The translations under genes were made by a program, and so were the position numbers. DNA of 64,000 nt from Arthrobacter_E sp041360795. Its GTDB lineage: Bacteria; Actinomycetota; Actinomycetes; Actinomycetales; Micrococcaceae. Positions 1 to 7,452 of this stretch are shown one piece after another; the stretch's first letter is position 1; each line of letters begins with the position of its first letter. The notes beneath the pieces are model-generated. The model was not told where the DNA came from. It made no database searches and saw only the letters and a list, made by a program, of their open reading frames with translations. The stretch covers positions 806,001 to 870,000 of the forward strand of contig NZ_JBFUPW010000001.1 of the NCBI RefSeq assembly GCF_041360795.1, read 5' to 3'.

Positions 1-35
1 AGACGCTCGGCGAGACCCTGGACGGCATCCTGTGA
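1..35 (+). CDS. rph: 3' end of a gene, probably RNase PH (partial)
   Basis: Only the last ten codons and a TGA stop are present, ending in Thr-Leu-Gly-Glu-Thr-Leu-Asp-Gly-Ile-Leu. The stop overlaps the GTG start of the next gene by 4 bp (GTGA), so the two are cotranscribed and probably translationally coupled. RNase PH directly upstream of the RdgB/HAM1 pyrophosphatase is a very common actinobacterial order, which is the only basis for the name; the residues visible are too few to identify the family. Confidence 0.5.
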   Translation, partial: TLGETLDGIL

Positions 36-685
36 CGGCCCCCGAGCACACCGTTCCCGAGGGCGCCCGCCTGGTGCTCGCGACCCGGAACGCCGGCAAG
101 CTGAACGAACTCCGTGACCTCTTGCGCGGGCAGGTGCCCGGCCTGGACGTCGACACCCAGGTGATCGACGCCGCGACGGCGGGCGTGCCCGACGTGGTGG
201 AGGACGGCACGAGCTTCGCGGAGAACTCCCTGCTCAAGTCCCGCGCCGTGGCGTCAGCCACCGGGCTGCCGTCCATCGCGGACGACTCCGGCCTGAGCGT
301 GGAGATCATGGGCGGCGCCCCGGGCATCTTCTCGGCCCGCTGGGCGGGCCGTCACGGCGACGACCAGGCGAACCTCGATCTCCTGCTGGCCCAGCTCGGG
401 GACATCGCCGAGCCGCACCGCGGCGCCGCCTTCGTCTGCGCTGCCGCGCTCACCGTGCCGGCGGGCACGGAGGAGGCGTACGACGTCGTCGAGTACGGCA
501 CGCTGAACGGCACCCTGCTCCGCGAGCCGCGCGGCGACGGCGGCTTCGGCTACGACCCCATCCTGCAGCCGGAGGGGGAGACCCGCAGCTGCGCTGAGCT
601 GAGCCGCGAGGAGAAGAACGCGATCAGCCACCGCGGCAAGGCGTTCCGGGCCCTGCTGCCCGCGATCGTGAAGGCGCTGTCCTAG
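32..685 (+). CDS. rdgB: Non-canonical purine NTP pyrophosphatase, RdgB/HAM1 family
   Basis: A 217-aa cytoplasmic house-cleaning enzyme that hydrolyses dITP/ITP/XTP to the monophosphate plus pyrophosphate, keeping deaminated purines out of nucleic acids. Family motifs are all present: the N-terminal nucleotide-binding stretch LATRNAGKLNEL (residues 16-27), FAEN (62-65), the ADDSGL metal-site loop (83-88, Asp84/Asp85), the GDGGFGYDP loop and the C-terminal SHRGKA. The GTG start at 32 overlaps the upstream stop by 4 bp and gives the normal family length. A strong hairpin at 712-738 follows. Confidence 0.96.
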   Translation: MTAPEHTVPEGARLVLATRNAGKLNELRDLLRGQVPGLDVDTQVIDAATAGVPDVVEDGTSFAENSLLKSRAVASATGLPSIADDSGLSVEIMGGAPGIFSARWAGRHGDDQANLDLLLAQLGDIAEPHRGAAFVCAAALTVPAGTEEAYDVVEYGTLNGTLLREPRGDGGFGYDPILQPEGETRSCAELSREEKNAISHRGKAFRALLPAIVKALS

Positions 686-711
686 CCGCTGATCCACCTG
701 TGAAACACGTG

Positions 712-738
712 AGCCCCCACTGGAATCCAGTGGGGGCT
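712..738. terminator. Bidirectional hairpin between rdgB and the convergent DedA gene
   Basis: A perfect 12-bp stem (712-723 with 727-738) and a 3-nt loop. There is no long U-run on either strand. It sits between two convergent genes and probably terminates both. Confidence 0.75.
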
Positions 739-776
739 CTCGTGTGTCCGGGGCCGGACGGGATCCGCGGCAGGAC

Positions 777-1487
777 TCAGGCCTGGCCGGACTTCTTCTT
801 GTCCAGGTAACCGCGGATGCCCTCGATGAGGATCGGCAGGACCGAGACGAGGACGATCACGATGAAGATCAGGTCGAGGTTCTTGGAGACCCACGGCACC
901 CGGTCGCCGAGGATGTAGCCGAGCAGCGTGACGCCGCCGCCCCAGAGCACGCCGCCGATCACGTTGAACAGGAAGAACTTCTTCCGGTCGTACTCCGCGA
1001 CGCCCACGATGACGGGGACGAAGGTGCGGATGATGGGCACGAAGCGGGCCAGAATCAGAGCCTTGCCGCCGTGCTTCTCGAAGAAGAGGTGGGCCTTCTC
1101 GACGTTCTCGTGCTTGAACAGGCGCGATTCGGGCCGGTTGAAGAGCGCGGGGCCGGCTTTGCGGCCGATCAGGTAGCCGCACTGGTTGCCGATGATGGCG
1201 GAGATGACCACGAGGGTGATCAGGGCGACGATGTTGAACTTGATGGTTCCGGTGGCCACGAGCAGGCCGGCCGTGAACAGCAGGGAATCACCCGGCAGGA
1301 AGAATCCCACCAGCAGACCGGTCTCCGCGAAGACGATGCCACAGACCAGCAGGACCACCCAGGGAGCCAGGGCCGGATCGGCCAGGAAGATCTGTGGGTT
1401 CAGCCAGTCCGGCAGGAAGGAAGCGGTCGGTACGGGTACACGCGCCATGGCGTGCAGGGTATCGGCGGCAAAAGAGGCATCAATCAC
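777..1487 (-). CDS. DedA family (VTT/SNARE-associated) membrane protein
   Basis: A 236-aa polytopic inner-membrane protein of the DedA family, whose members are linked to proton-motive-force homeostasis and lipid (undecaprenyl phosphate or phospholipid) translocation. The sequence shows the family hallmarks: an early amphipathic re-entrant segment with the acidic FAETGLLVGFFLPGDSLL stretch (about residues 53-70), the central positively charged GRKAGPALFNRPESRLF region, and the ARFVPIIRTFVPVIVGV motif with its conserved Arg and Pro (about 145-161). Two more hydrophobic helices follow at the C-terminus. It stands alone, convergent with rdgB. The substrate cannot be read from sequence. Confidence 0.9.
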   Translation of the reverse strand: MIDASFAADTLHAMARVPVPTASFLPDWLNPQIFLADPALAPWVVLLVCGIVFAETGLLVGFFLPGDSLLFTAGLLVATGTIKFNIVALITLVVISAIIGNQCGYLIGRKAGPALFNRPESRLFKHENVEKAHLFFEKHGGKALILARFVPIIRTFVPVIVGVAEYDRKKFFLFNVIGGVLWGGGVTLLGYILGDRVPWVSKNLDLIFIVIVLVSVLPILIEGIRGYLDKKKSGQA

Positions 1488-1567
1488 CGTCCCAGCCTAC
1501 GGGTCTCCACTGGGGTTTCGCTGGACGTTCCCTCCACGGGCTTGCGAGCAAGGTTCAATGGTTCTAT

Positions 1568-1591
1568 GGTTAGTTACATGAGTAATGAACC
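1568..1591. promoter_or_regulatory. Probable operator of the YtrA-type regulator
   Basis: An imperfect palindrome with 10-nt arms (1568-1577 and 1582-1591, 8 of 10 complementary) around a 4-nt centre. It lies about 20 bp upstream of the GTG start of the GntR/YtrA gene, next to related GGTT-type half sites at 1554-1570. YtrA regulators usually repress their own ABC operon from such a site. Not tested. Confidence 0.5.
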
Positions 1592-1612
1592 AGTGTGGTT
1601 GGGAGGTGTGCG

Positions 1613-2020
1613 GTGATCGACGACTCCGGTCCGATTTTTCTCCAGATCGCGGCTCTGATTGAGAACGACATCGTCTCCGGAGCCCTCCCGGAGGAAACCC
1701 AGGTCCCCTCGACCAACGAGTTCGCCCAGTACTACCGCATCAATCCGGCCACGGCAGCCAAAGGAGTGAACACCTTGGTGGAAGAAGGAATCCTGTACAA
1801 GCGCCGCGGCATCGGCATGTTCGTCGCGGCCGGGGCGAGGGACAAGCTGCTCGGCCGGCGTCGCGAGCACTTCACGTCACAGTTCGTCGAGCCGCTCTGC
1901 CGTGAGGCCGGGAAGCTGGGCATCGCCCGCACAGAGCTGCTGGCGATGCTGACCGCAGCGCTGGACGACGAGACGCCGGCCGGTCATGACACGAGCACCC
2001 AGGGGAAGGCACAACCATGA
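1613..2020 (+). CDS. GntR family transcriptional regulator, YtrA subfamily
   Basis: A 135-aa regulator consisting of an N-terminal winged helix-turn-helix and only a short C-terminal dimerisation tail, which is the YtrA layout. The HTH contains the typical PIFLQIAALIENDIVSG opening, QVPSTNEFAQYYRINPATAAKG, and LVEEGILYKRRGIGMFV. I chose GTG 1613 because GGGAGG sits 7 bp upstream and the translation then begins with the family's usual N-terminus; an earlier in-frame GTG at 1595 has no ribosome-binding site. It overlaps the ABC ATPase start by 4 bp (ATGA), so it probably represses the operon it heads. Confidence 0.9.
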   Translation: MIDDSGPIFLQIAALIENDIVSGALPEETQVPSTNEFAQYYRINPATAAKGVNTLVEEGILYKRRGIGMFVAAGARDKLLGRRREHFTSQFVEPLCREAGKLGIARTELLAMLTAALDDETPAGHDTSTQGKAQP

Positions 2021-2964
2021 ACGAACAGACAGTGGTCCAGGTACGCGGTCTCGGCCGCAGGTACAAGGACGTCATCGCGCTGGACGAAGTGAATCTGGAA
2101 TTCCGGCAGAACAGGATCTACGGCCTGCTCGGGCGTAACGGCGCGGGGAAGACCACCCTCATGTCGATCCTGACGGCTCAGGGTTTCCCGAGCAGCGGCA
2201 CGGTCCGTGTGTTCGGCGAGGACCCCTACGAGAACGAAAGGGTCCTGCGCCGGATCTGCTTCATCCGCGAGTCGCAGAAGTACCCGGACGATTTCACGCC
2301 GGCACAGGCCTTCAGCGCAGCCGCCCTGTTCTTCGCGGACTGGGACCAGGCGTTCGCCGAGCGTCTCGCGGAGGATTTCCAGCTGCCCCTCAAGCGGCGG
2401 ATCAAGAAGCTTTCACGGGGGCAGCTGTCCGCCGTCGGCATCGTGATCGGCCTGGCGAGCAGGGCCGAGCTGACGTTCTTCGACGAGCCGTACCTCGGGC
2501 TTGACGCCGTGGCCCGCCACCTGTTCTACGACCACCTGGTCAAGGACTTCGCGGACCATCCCCGCACCGTGGTGCTCTCATCCCACCTGATCGACGAGGT
2601 GGCGAACCTGCTGGAGCACATCGTGGTCATCGACAGGGGCCGGATCATCATGGACGACGAGGCCGAGGAGATCCGCGGTTCGGCCGTCAGTGTGGCGGGC
2701 CCGGCCGAGGTGGTCGCCTCCTTCATCGAGGGATACCCGGTCCTGTTCGAGGAGCGACTGCTCAACACGGTGTCGGTGTCGATCGCCGGACGGCTCAGTG
2801 CGGCGCAGCGCCGCGAGGCGGCCGAGCTCGGCCTGACACTCGGCCAGGTCTCGCTCCAGCAATTGGTGGTGCACGCCTCCCTGTCCGCTCAGGGCACGGA
2901 GAGCTCATTGAACGACGCCGCCCGTTCCGGTCGCGGCACGGACAGCAAGGAGGTGGCCCGGTGA
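2017..2964 (+). CDS. ABC transporter ATP-binding protein
   Basis: A 315-aa ATPase of a YtrB/CcmA-like exporter. Walker A is GRNGAGKTT (39-47), the signature is an atypical LSRGQ (132-136) instead of LSGGQ, and Walker B with the catalytic Glu is ELTFFDEP (151-158), followed by the D-loop Leu-Gly-Leu-Asp and the H-loop LSSH. The roughly 100 residues after the nucleotide-binding domain are a C-terminal extension with no recognised motif. Starts on the ATGA overlap with the regulator and overlaps the permease by 4 bp (GTGA), so the three genes form one operon. The substrate is unknown; antibiotic or envelope-stress export is typical of this class. Confidence 0.93.
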   Translation: MNEQTVVQVRGLGRRYKDVIALDEVNLEFRQNRIYGLLGRNGAGKTTLMSILTAQGFPSSGTVRVFGEDPYENERVLRRICFIRESQKYPDDFTPAQAFSAAALFFADWDQAFAERLAEDFQLPLKRRIKKLSRGQLSAVGIVIGLASRAELTFFDEPYLGLDAVARHLFYDHLVKDFADHPRTVVLSSHLIDEVANLLEHIVVIDRGRIIMDDEAEEIRGSAVSVAGPAEVVASFIEGYPVLFEERLLNTVSVSIAGRLSAAQRREAAELGLTLGQVSLQQLVVHASLSAQGTESSLNDAARSGRGTDSKEVAR

Positions 2965-3647
2965 ACAGGGTCCTCGCGGTCAGCCGCATGCAGCTCATCA
3001 ACAAGTGGACGTTCCTGGGCATCCCGGCCGTCATCCTCGGCGGGGCGTTCGCCCTCTGCCTGGCGCTTTTCGCCATCATCCCGTCCGGACCGAAGTTCAG
3101 TGGCGGAGCGCCGTTCGCCCCGCTCTGGTACTTCTTCGCCCTGGGCATCCAGAGCCTGACGCTGACCTTCCCGTTCTCCCTGGGCATGAGTGTCACCCGT
3201 CGCGCGTACTTCTTCGGCACCTACGTGACGTTCTCCGCCGTGGCGCTCGGCATGGCCGTGATCTACGGGATCGGCACGCAGGTGGAACTCGCCACTCACG
3301 GCTGGGGGATGGACGGGTACTTCTTCCGGGTGCCGTACCTCTTCGACGGGCCGTGGTGGCAGAGCATGATCGTGTCCTTCGTGATCACGCTGTTCTTCTT
3401 CACCCTCGGGTTCTGGGGCGCCACGCTCTACAAGCGGTGGGGCGTCACCGGAGTCCTCGTGGTGAGCATCGGGCTGGCCCTGCTGGTCGTGGCCGCGATC
3501 TTCGTCGTCACACTCGGCGGGTTCTGGGGTGCCGTGGGCGACTTCCTCGTCCAGATCTCGATCCTGGGGCTCTCCGGAATTCTCGCACTGCTGGCGGCCG
3601 CGATGGGACTGGGCGCGTTCCTCACCATCCGGCGGGCGGTGCCCTGA
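2961..3647 (+). CDS. ABC transporter permease (six-TM)
   Basis: A 228-aa hydrophobic protein with about six transmembrane helices: roughly residues 15-38, 48-75, 85-108, 135-158, 168-190 and 198-222. It is the membrane partner of the ATPase encoded immediately upstream, whose stop overlaps its GTG start. It carries no domain that reveals the substrate. An 8-bp-stem hairpin follows at 3663-3684. Confidence 0.85.
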   Translation: MNRVLAVSRMQLINKWTFLGIPAVILGGAFALCLALFAIIPSGPKFSGGAPFAPLWYFFALGIQSLTLTFPFSLGMSVTRRAYFFGTYVTFSAVALGMAVIYGIGTQVELATHGWGMDGYFFRVPYLFDGPWWQSMIVSFVITLFFFTLGFWGATLYKRWGVTGVLVVSIGLALLVVAAIFVVTLGGFWGAVGDFLVQISILGLSGILALLAAAMGLGAFLTIRRAVP

Positions 3648-3662
3648 CAGTCGGGCGGTGAC

Positions 3663-3684
3663 CGGTCCGGCCTGACCCGGACCG
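3663..3684 (+). terminator. Hairpin after the YtrA-ABC operon
   Basis: An 8-bp GC-rich perfect stem with a 6-nt loop, 16 bp after the permease stop. No U-run. The next gene starts only 27 bp later, so it may terminate only weakly. Confidence 0.45.
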
Positions 3685-3710
3685 TCCCCGCGAAGGCGTA
3701 GGCTTGAGGA

Positions 3711-4292
3711 GTGCCCCTGGATTTCACCGCGATCGACTTCGAGACCGCGAACGGATTCTGGGGCTCTCCTTGTGCCCTGGGGATGACCCGGGTCCGTGAC
3801 GGCCTGGTCGTGGAGGAGGACTGCTTCCTCATCCGGCCACCTGCGGGCCACGATCATTTCGACCCCCGCAACATCGCGATCCACGGCATCCACCCGCATG
3901 AAGTGGCCGGGGAACCCCGCTTCCTCGAGCTCTTCCCCAGGATCCAGGAGTTCATCGGGAACGACGTGGTGGTCGCTCACAACGCCGCGTTCGATCTGGG
4001 CGTCATCGACGCCGCACTGAGGGTTTCAGGCGAACGCGCACCCCGGTACCGCTACGCGTGCACGGTGGTGCTCTCCCGCCGCTGCTACCGACTGCCGTCC
4101 AATTCGCTGCCTTTCGCGGCGCACCAGGCGGGCGTGCCCCTCATCAATCACCACGATCCGGCCGAGGATGCGCGGGCGTGCGCCGGCATCCTGGTCGACA
4201 TCGCCACCCGGCAGGGAGCCGGTTCGGTCGAGGAGCTGTATCAAGGCCTCGGCATGGCGTTGCCCCAGACCGCGGGTGTGCCGACGCGCTGA
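3711..4292 (+). CDS. DEDDh 3'-5' exonuclease, DnaQ-like
   Basis: A 193-aa standalone exonuclease-fold protein similar to the proofreading epsilon subunit. The DEDDh residues are visible: IDFETAN (Asp9 and Glu11, ExoI), HNAAFDLGVID (ExoII) and HDPAEDARA (ExoIII, with the His four residues before the Asp). The protein lacks a polymerase alpha-binding tail, so it is likely a separate nuclease for DNA or RNA ends rather than the replicative proofreader. It begins at GTG 3711 and stands alone between the ABC operon and a convergent gene. Confidence 0.88.
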   Translation: MPLDFTAIDFETANGFWGSPCALGMTRVRDGLVVEEDCFLIRPPAGHDHFDPRNIAIHGIHPHEVAGEPRFLELFPRIQEFIGNDVVVAHNAAFDLGVIDAALRVSGERAPRYRYACTVVLSRRCYRLPSNSLPFAAHQAGVPLINHHDPAEDARACAGILVDIATRQGAGSVEELYQGLGMALPQTAGVPTR

Positions 4293-4357
4293 GCCGAGCA
4301 GTGCAGAGCTGCGCTCACGGGCGCGCGGCACAGGCTGGGGCCGGCGGCCCTCTACTC

Positions 4358-5476
4358 CTACTCCGCCACGAGTCGTGCGAGTTCGTCCGCGATGTGCTCC
4401 ACCACGTACAGACCCGTGACGCCTCTCAGCCAGGCCTCCGGAAGCGCTTCCTCGCCGTACAGCACGCCGAGGATGTTGCCGGCCAGGGACGCCGTGGAAT
4501 CGGAATCGCCGTCGTGATTCACCGCCAGCGCGACGGCGGCGCGGAAGTGCCGCTGGGACGATGCCACGGCGGACGGCCCGGCAGCCGGCTGGGCCTCAGC
4601 GGCGTCGTCGCCCGGCGTCGTCGTGGCGGAAGCATCACCCGGGGGGCGAGTGGCCAGCACGGCGTACAGCGCGATGGCGAGTGCTTCCTCGGCCACCCAC
4701 CCTTCGCCGAGCTCCGCGCACAGTTCCTCCGGGGACAGGAGACGGCCCTCGGCGGCGAGTTCCAGTGCGCGGGAGACGCGGAGCAGGAGCGCCGGGTCGG
4801 TCGCGGAATCCTCCCGGAGCCGTGCGGCCAGCGCCTCGACAGCGTCCTCAAGGGATGCCCCGAGGAGCAGTGCGTGGATGAGCAACGAGAAATGCGCGGC
4901 CGACTGGCGGGCGGACGGATGTCCGTGGGTGAGGGACGCGGCGTCGGCGCTCAGGCGCAGCACCGCCTCGGGGGCGAGCTGGGGGACCAGGCCGAACGGC
5001 GCGGACCTCATCACGGTGCCGCAGCCCTTGCTGTCGGGATTGACGGGGCGCGCCGGGGTGCCCATCTGACCGGTCGACAGCCCGGTGAGGCACGCGTTCC
5101 CCGGATGGCGCTGATGGCGGAGGACTTCCTGGGCGTCGATCCAGCGAGGCTGCGGGTGCGGGGCGGAGTCCGGCAGCTCGATGCCCTGAGTCTGCAGCCA
5201 CCGGAGATAGGCGAGCCAGACGCAGGCCAGCTCGTCGGCGGCCACGCCGTCCCTGGCCCACGCGAGCACCTCGGAGAGGCCGTCCGCGCTGTAGAGGGTC
5301 ATCTGCGTGTCATCGGAGAAGTCGACGGGCCCGTCCAGCTGCTCGAATCCCTGCAGGCCCTCGGCGCCGAAGCGCTCGCGGATGACGGGGATCTGGTCGA
5401 ATTCGACGACGTAACCGAGGGCGTCTCCCAGGGCTCCGCCCAGGAGTGAGCCGCGGATCTTCGATGCGATTGCCAT
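4358..5476 (-). CDS. ADP-ribosylglycohydrolase family protein (DraG-like)
   Basis: A 372-aa protein of the binuclear-metal ADP-ribosylhydrolase family, which removes ADP-ribose from proteins or small molecules. The metal motifs are present: GALGDALGYVVEFD near the N-terminus, DFSDDTQMTLYSADGL (about 51-66), and GDSDSTASLAGNILG near the C-terminus. Between these, about residues 270-305, lies a low-complexity Ala/Thr/Pro-rich insertion that is not part of the fold and looks like a loop expansion. The ATG at 5476 gives the expected family N-terminus. No ADP-ribosyltransferase gene is adjacent, so the substrate is open. Confidence 0.9.
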   Translation of the reverse strand: MAIASKIRGSLLGGALGDALGYVVEFDQIPVIRERFGAEGLQGFEQLDGPVDFSDDTQMTLYSADGLSEVLAWARDGVAADELACVWLAYLRWLQTQGIELPDSAPHPQPRWIDAQEVLRHQRHPGNACLTGLSTGQMGTPARPVNPDSKGCGTVMRSAPFGLVPQLAPEAVLRLSADAASLTHGHPSARQSAAHFSLLIHALLLGASLEDAVEALAARLREDSATDPALLLRVSRALELAAEGRLLSPEELCAELGEGWVAEEALAIALYAVLATRPPGDASATTTPGDDAAEAQPAAGPSAVASSQRHFRAAVALAVNHDGDSDSTASLAGNILGVLYGEEALPEAWLRGVTGLYVVEHIADELARLVAE

Positions 5477-5547
5477 GGTGCCAATCTATCGTCCCCGAGC
5501 GGTGCCGGACGCACGGGCGGCCGGGGCGGCGACGGTACCCTTGAGGC

Positions 5548-5904
5548 ATGCGACAACCCCGGTGGCGGCAGCGTGGCACTGCCCCTGACTACCGCTTCTC
5601 CCTGGCCAACGAGCGGACCTTTCTGGCCTGGCTCCGGACCTCGCTGGCACTGCTCGCGGGCGCCGTCGCCGTGGATCAGCTGGCGCCCGGCATCGCCCCG
5701 GTGTTCCTCCGCATCACGCTGTGCGTGGTTCTGGCGCTGATCAGCGCCGGGCTGGCCGGGATGGCGTACCGCCGCTGGGCACAGGCCGAGGACGCCATGC
5801 GCCAGGGCCGGGAACTGCCCTTCTCCTGGATCCTGCTCGTCATGAGCGTGGTGGTGGTGCTGGCCGCGCTGGTGCTGGCCGTCCTGATCGTGGTGCGGCA
5901 CTGA
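5548..5904 (+). CDS. DUF202 (YidH-type) membrane protein
   Basis: A 118-aa protein with the DUF202 signature FSLANERTFLAWLRTSLALLAGAVAVDQ (about residues 16-43) and three predicted transmembrane helices (about 30-48, 54-73, 92-116). Family function is unknown; some relatives form part of eukaryotic VTC complexes. A second DUF202-like gene starts 2 bp after its stop, so this is a two-gene operon of divergent paralogues. Confidence 0.88.
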   Translation: MRQPRWRQRGTAPDYRFSLANERTFLAWLRTSLALLAGAVAVDQLAPGIAPVFLRITLCVVLALISAGLAGMAYRRWAQAEDAMRQGRELPFSWILLVMSVVVVLAALVLAVLIVVRH

Positions 5905-5906
5905 GC

Positions 5907-6239
5907 GTGGAGGACGCCGAGCGCGACCCTGGGCTCCAGCCGCAGCGCACGGCGCTCGCCTGGCGCCGCACGCTGCTCTCTCTGCTCGTGGTGGACTTCT
6001 TCATCCTGCGGTCCTGGCTCTTCCCCCGTGCCGACGGCAGTGGTCCCGTGACCGTGGTCAACGGTGTCGCTGTCGCCGCCGCGGCCGTCGCCACGGTGGT
6101 CGTGTGCGCGTTCGCCGTCCTCCGGGTCCGTCACCTGCGCGACGGCGAGGGCGCGCCTCGAGCGCTGGCGATCGCCGGGACCTCCGCCGCCGTGTGCCTG
6201 CTGGCGTGCTGCGCCGTGGCGGTCATGCTCGTGCGCTGA
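5907..6239 (+). CDS. Second DUF202-like membrane protein
   Basis: A 110-aa protein starting at GTG 5907, two bases after the previous stop. It keeps the core DUF202 pattern in LQPQRTALAWRRTLLSLLVVDFFILRSWL (about 9-37) and has three hydrophobic helices. The 'ERTFLAWLR' motif of the neighbour appears here as 'QRTALAWRR', the usual second-subunit variant of DUF202 pairs. The close spacing suggests the two proteins form a heteromeric membrane complex; this is inference. Confidence 0.8.
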   Translation: MEDAERDPGLQPQRTALAWRRTLLSLLVVDFFILRSWLFPRADGSGPVTVVNGVAVAAAAVATVVVCAFAVLRVRHLRDGEGAPRALAIAGTSAAVCLLACCAVAVMLVR

Positions 6240-6242
6240 GCG

Positions 6243-6320
6243 GCAGAGCTCAGCCCGGGTACCCCGGCACTGGCGTCCAGTGCCGGCCCCGAACTTCGCA
6301 GAGCTCAGCCCGGGGACCCC
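6243..6320. repeat. Short direct repeat with embedded hairpin
   Basis: Two 23-nt copies (6243-6265 and 6298-6320) match at 22 of 23 positions with a 55-bp period. Between them lies a perfect 10-bp stem with a 3-nt loop (6264-6286). The hairpin probably ends the DUF202 operon; the repeats may mark a duplication or a regulatory element of the aquaporin gene. Confidence 0.6.
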
Positions 6321-6441
6321 TGGCACTAGACTTAGAGGCCACAGGGGGCTCACAGGCTGTGATGCCATGGTGAGGTGGTCCGCGTGGCCGGAACCTCGCC
6401 GCGCACCCCCACCAAGCCGACTTTCGAAGGACAGGACATTC

Positions 6442-7380
6442 ATGACTTCCGTCGACGCTGAGCGCGCCGAAACGGCCCCCCGCACGATTCCCGGCAACGG
6501 ACAGCAGCCGGCCACCGGCCTGCTGCTGCGCGCCGGAGCCGAACTCCTGGGCACCTTCCTGGTGGTCCTGGCCGGGGCGGGCGTGGTGATCTTCACCAAC
6601 ACGTCCCTCGCGCCGTTCCCGGGACCCATCGCGACCGGTCTGGCGACCATCGCCGCCATGTACGCGCTGGGCCGGATCAGCGGCGGGCACTTCAACCCGG
6701 TCCTGACCCTGGCCTCCGCCGTCGCGGGCCGTTCGGGCTGGCGCGACGCCGCGGTGTACCTCCTGGCACAGCTGGTGGGCGCCTTCGGCGCCGCGCTGGC
6801 GCTGGTCGCCGTGCTCCGCAACGTGGATGGCACCAAGATCGATTCGGTGTTCCGCGTGGTGGCCGCCGGGTACGCCGAGCACTCGCCGTTCCAGGTGCAG
6901 CTGCCCGGCGTGCTGATCGTGGAGATCATCGGCGCGGCCGTGCTCGCCGCGGTCTACCTGGCCGCCAGCAAGGACGGGAAGGGCAACAGCCTCGCCGCCG
7001 CCGCGGTCTCCGTGGGTCTGACCGTGGCCGTCCTGGGTCAGTTCGCCCAGAGCCTGTCCAACAGCCAGTTCAACCCGGTGCGTGCCCTGGCGACGGCGGC
7101 GTTCGCCGAGCCGTGGGCCCTGCAGCAGCAGTGGCTCTTCTGGGTCGCACCGCTCGCCGGCGCCCTGCTGACCGGCATGGTGGCGCGGCTCATCAGCCTC
7201 TCCAGCGCCGCTCCCACGACGCCGGAGGCCACTCTTCCGGCGGAGGCTGAGCCGGTGGCCGCCGTCGTCGTCGAGAAGGTCGAGGAGACCGTCGTGGTGG
7301 AGGCTCCGCAGGAACCGGCGGAGAGCGACCGCGCCGCCGCCGAACATGAGGAGGCCCGGGACTTCTTCGACAAGAAGTAG
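6442..7380 (+). CDS. MIP/aquaporin-family channel with NPV motifs
   Basis: A 312-aa membrane channel of the major intrinsic protein family. Helix-loop-helix repeats are clear, but both signature NPA boxes are NPV: SGGHFNPVLTLASA (about 80-93) and SNSQFNPVRALATA (about 206-219). In E. coli GlpF and AqpZ the boxes are NPA. A conserved Arg follows the second box (NPVR). The C-terminal 65 residues form an acidic Ala/Glu/Val-rich cytoplasmic tail ending DFFDKK. ATG 6442 was chosen because AAGGA lies about 13 bp upstream and it removes a non-homologous arginine-rich extension. Water, small neutral solutes or gases are possible substrates. Confidence 0.82.
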   Translation: MTSVDAERAETAPRTIPGNGQQPATGLLLRAGAELLGTFLVVLAGAGVVIFTNTSLAPFPGPIATGLATIAAMYALGRISGGHFNPVLTLASAVAGRSGWRDAAVYLLAQLVGAFGAALALVAVLRNVDGTKIDSVFRVVAAGYAEHSPFQVQLPGVLIVEIIGAAVLAAVYLAASKDGKGNSLAAAAVSVGLTVAVLGQFAQSLSNSQFNPVRALATAAFAEPWALQQQWLFWVAPLAGALLTGMVARLISLSSAAPTTPEATLPAEAEPVAAVVVEKVEETVVVEAPQEPAESDRAAAEHEEARDFFDKK

Positions 7381-7395
7381 CCCGACCCGCCCCGA

Positions 7396-7431
7396 GCAGA
7401 GGCCGCCGACCCTGAGGTCGGCGGCCTCTGC
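7396..7431. terminator. Strong hairpin between aquaporin gene and WYL regulator
   Basis: A 16-bp perfect stem with a 4-nt loop between convergent genes. It is likely used on both strands. Confidence 0.8.
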
Positions 7432-7452
7432 CGTCCCTGCGGTGCGCCCGGC

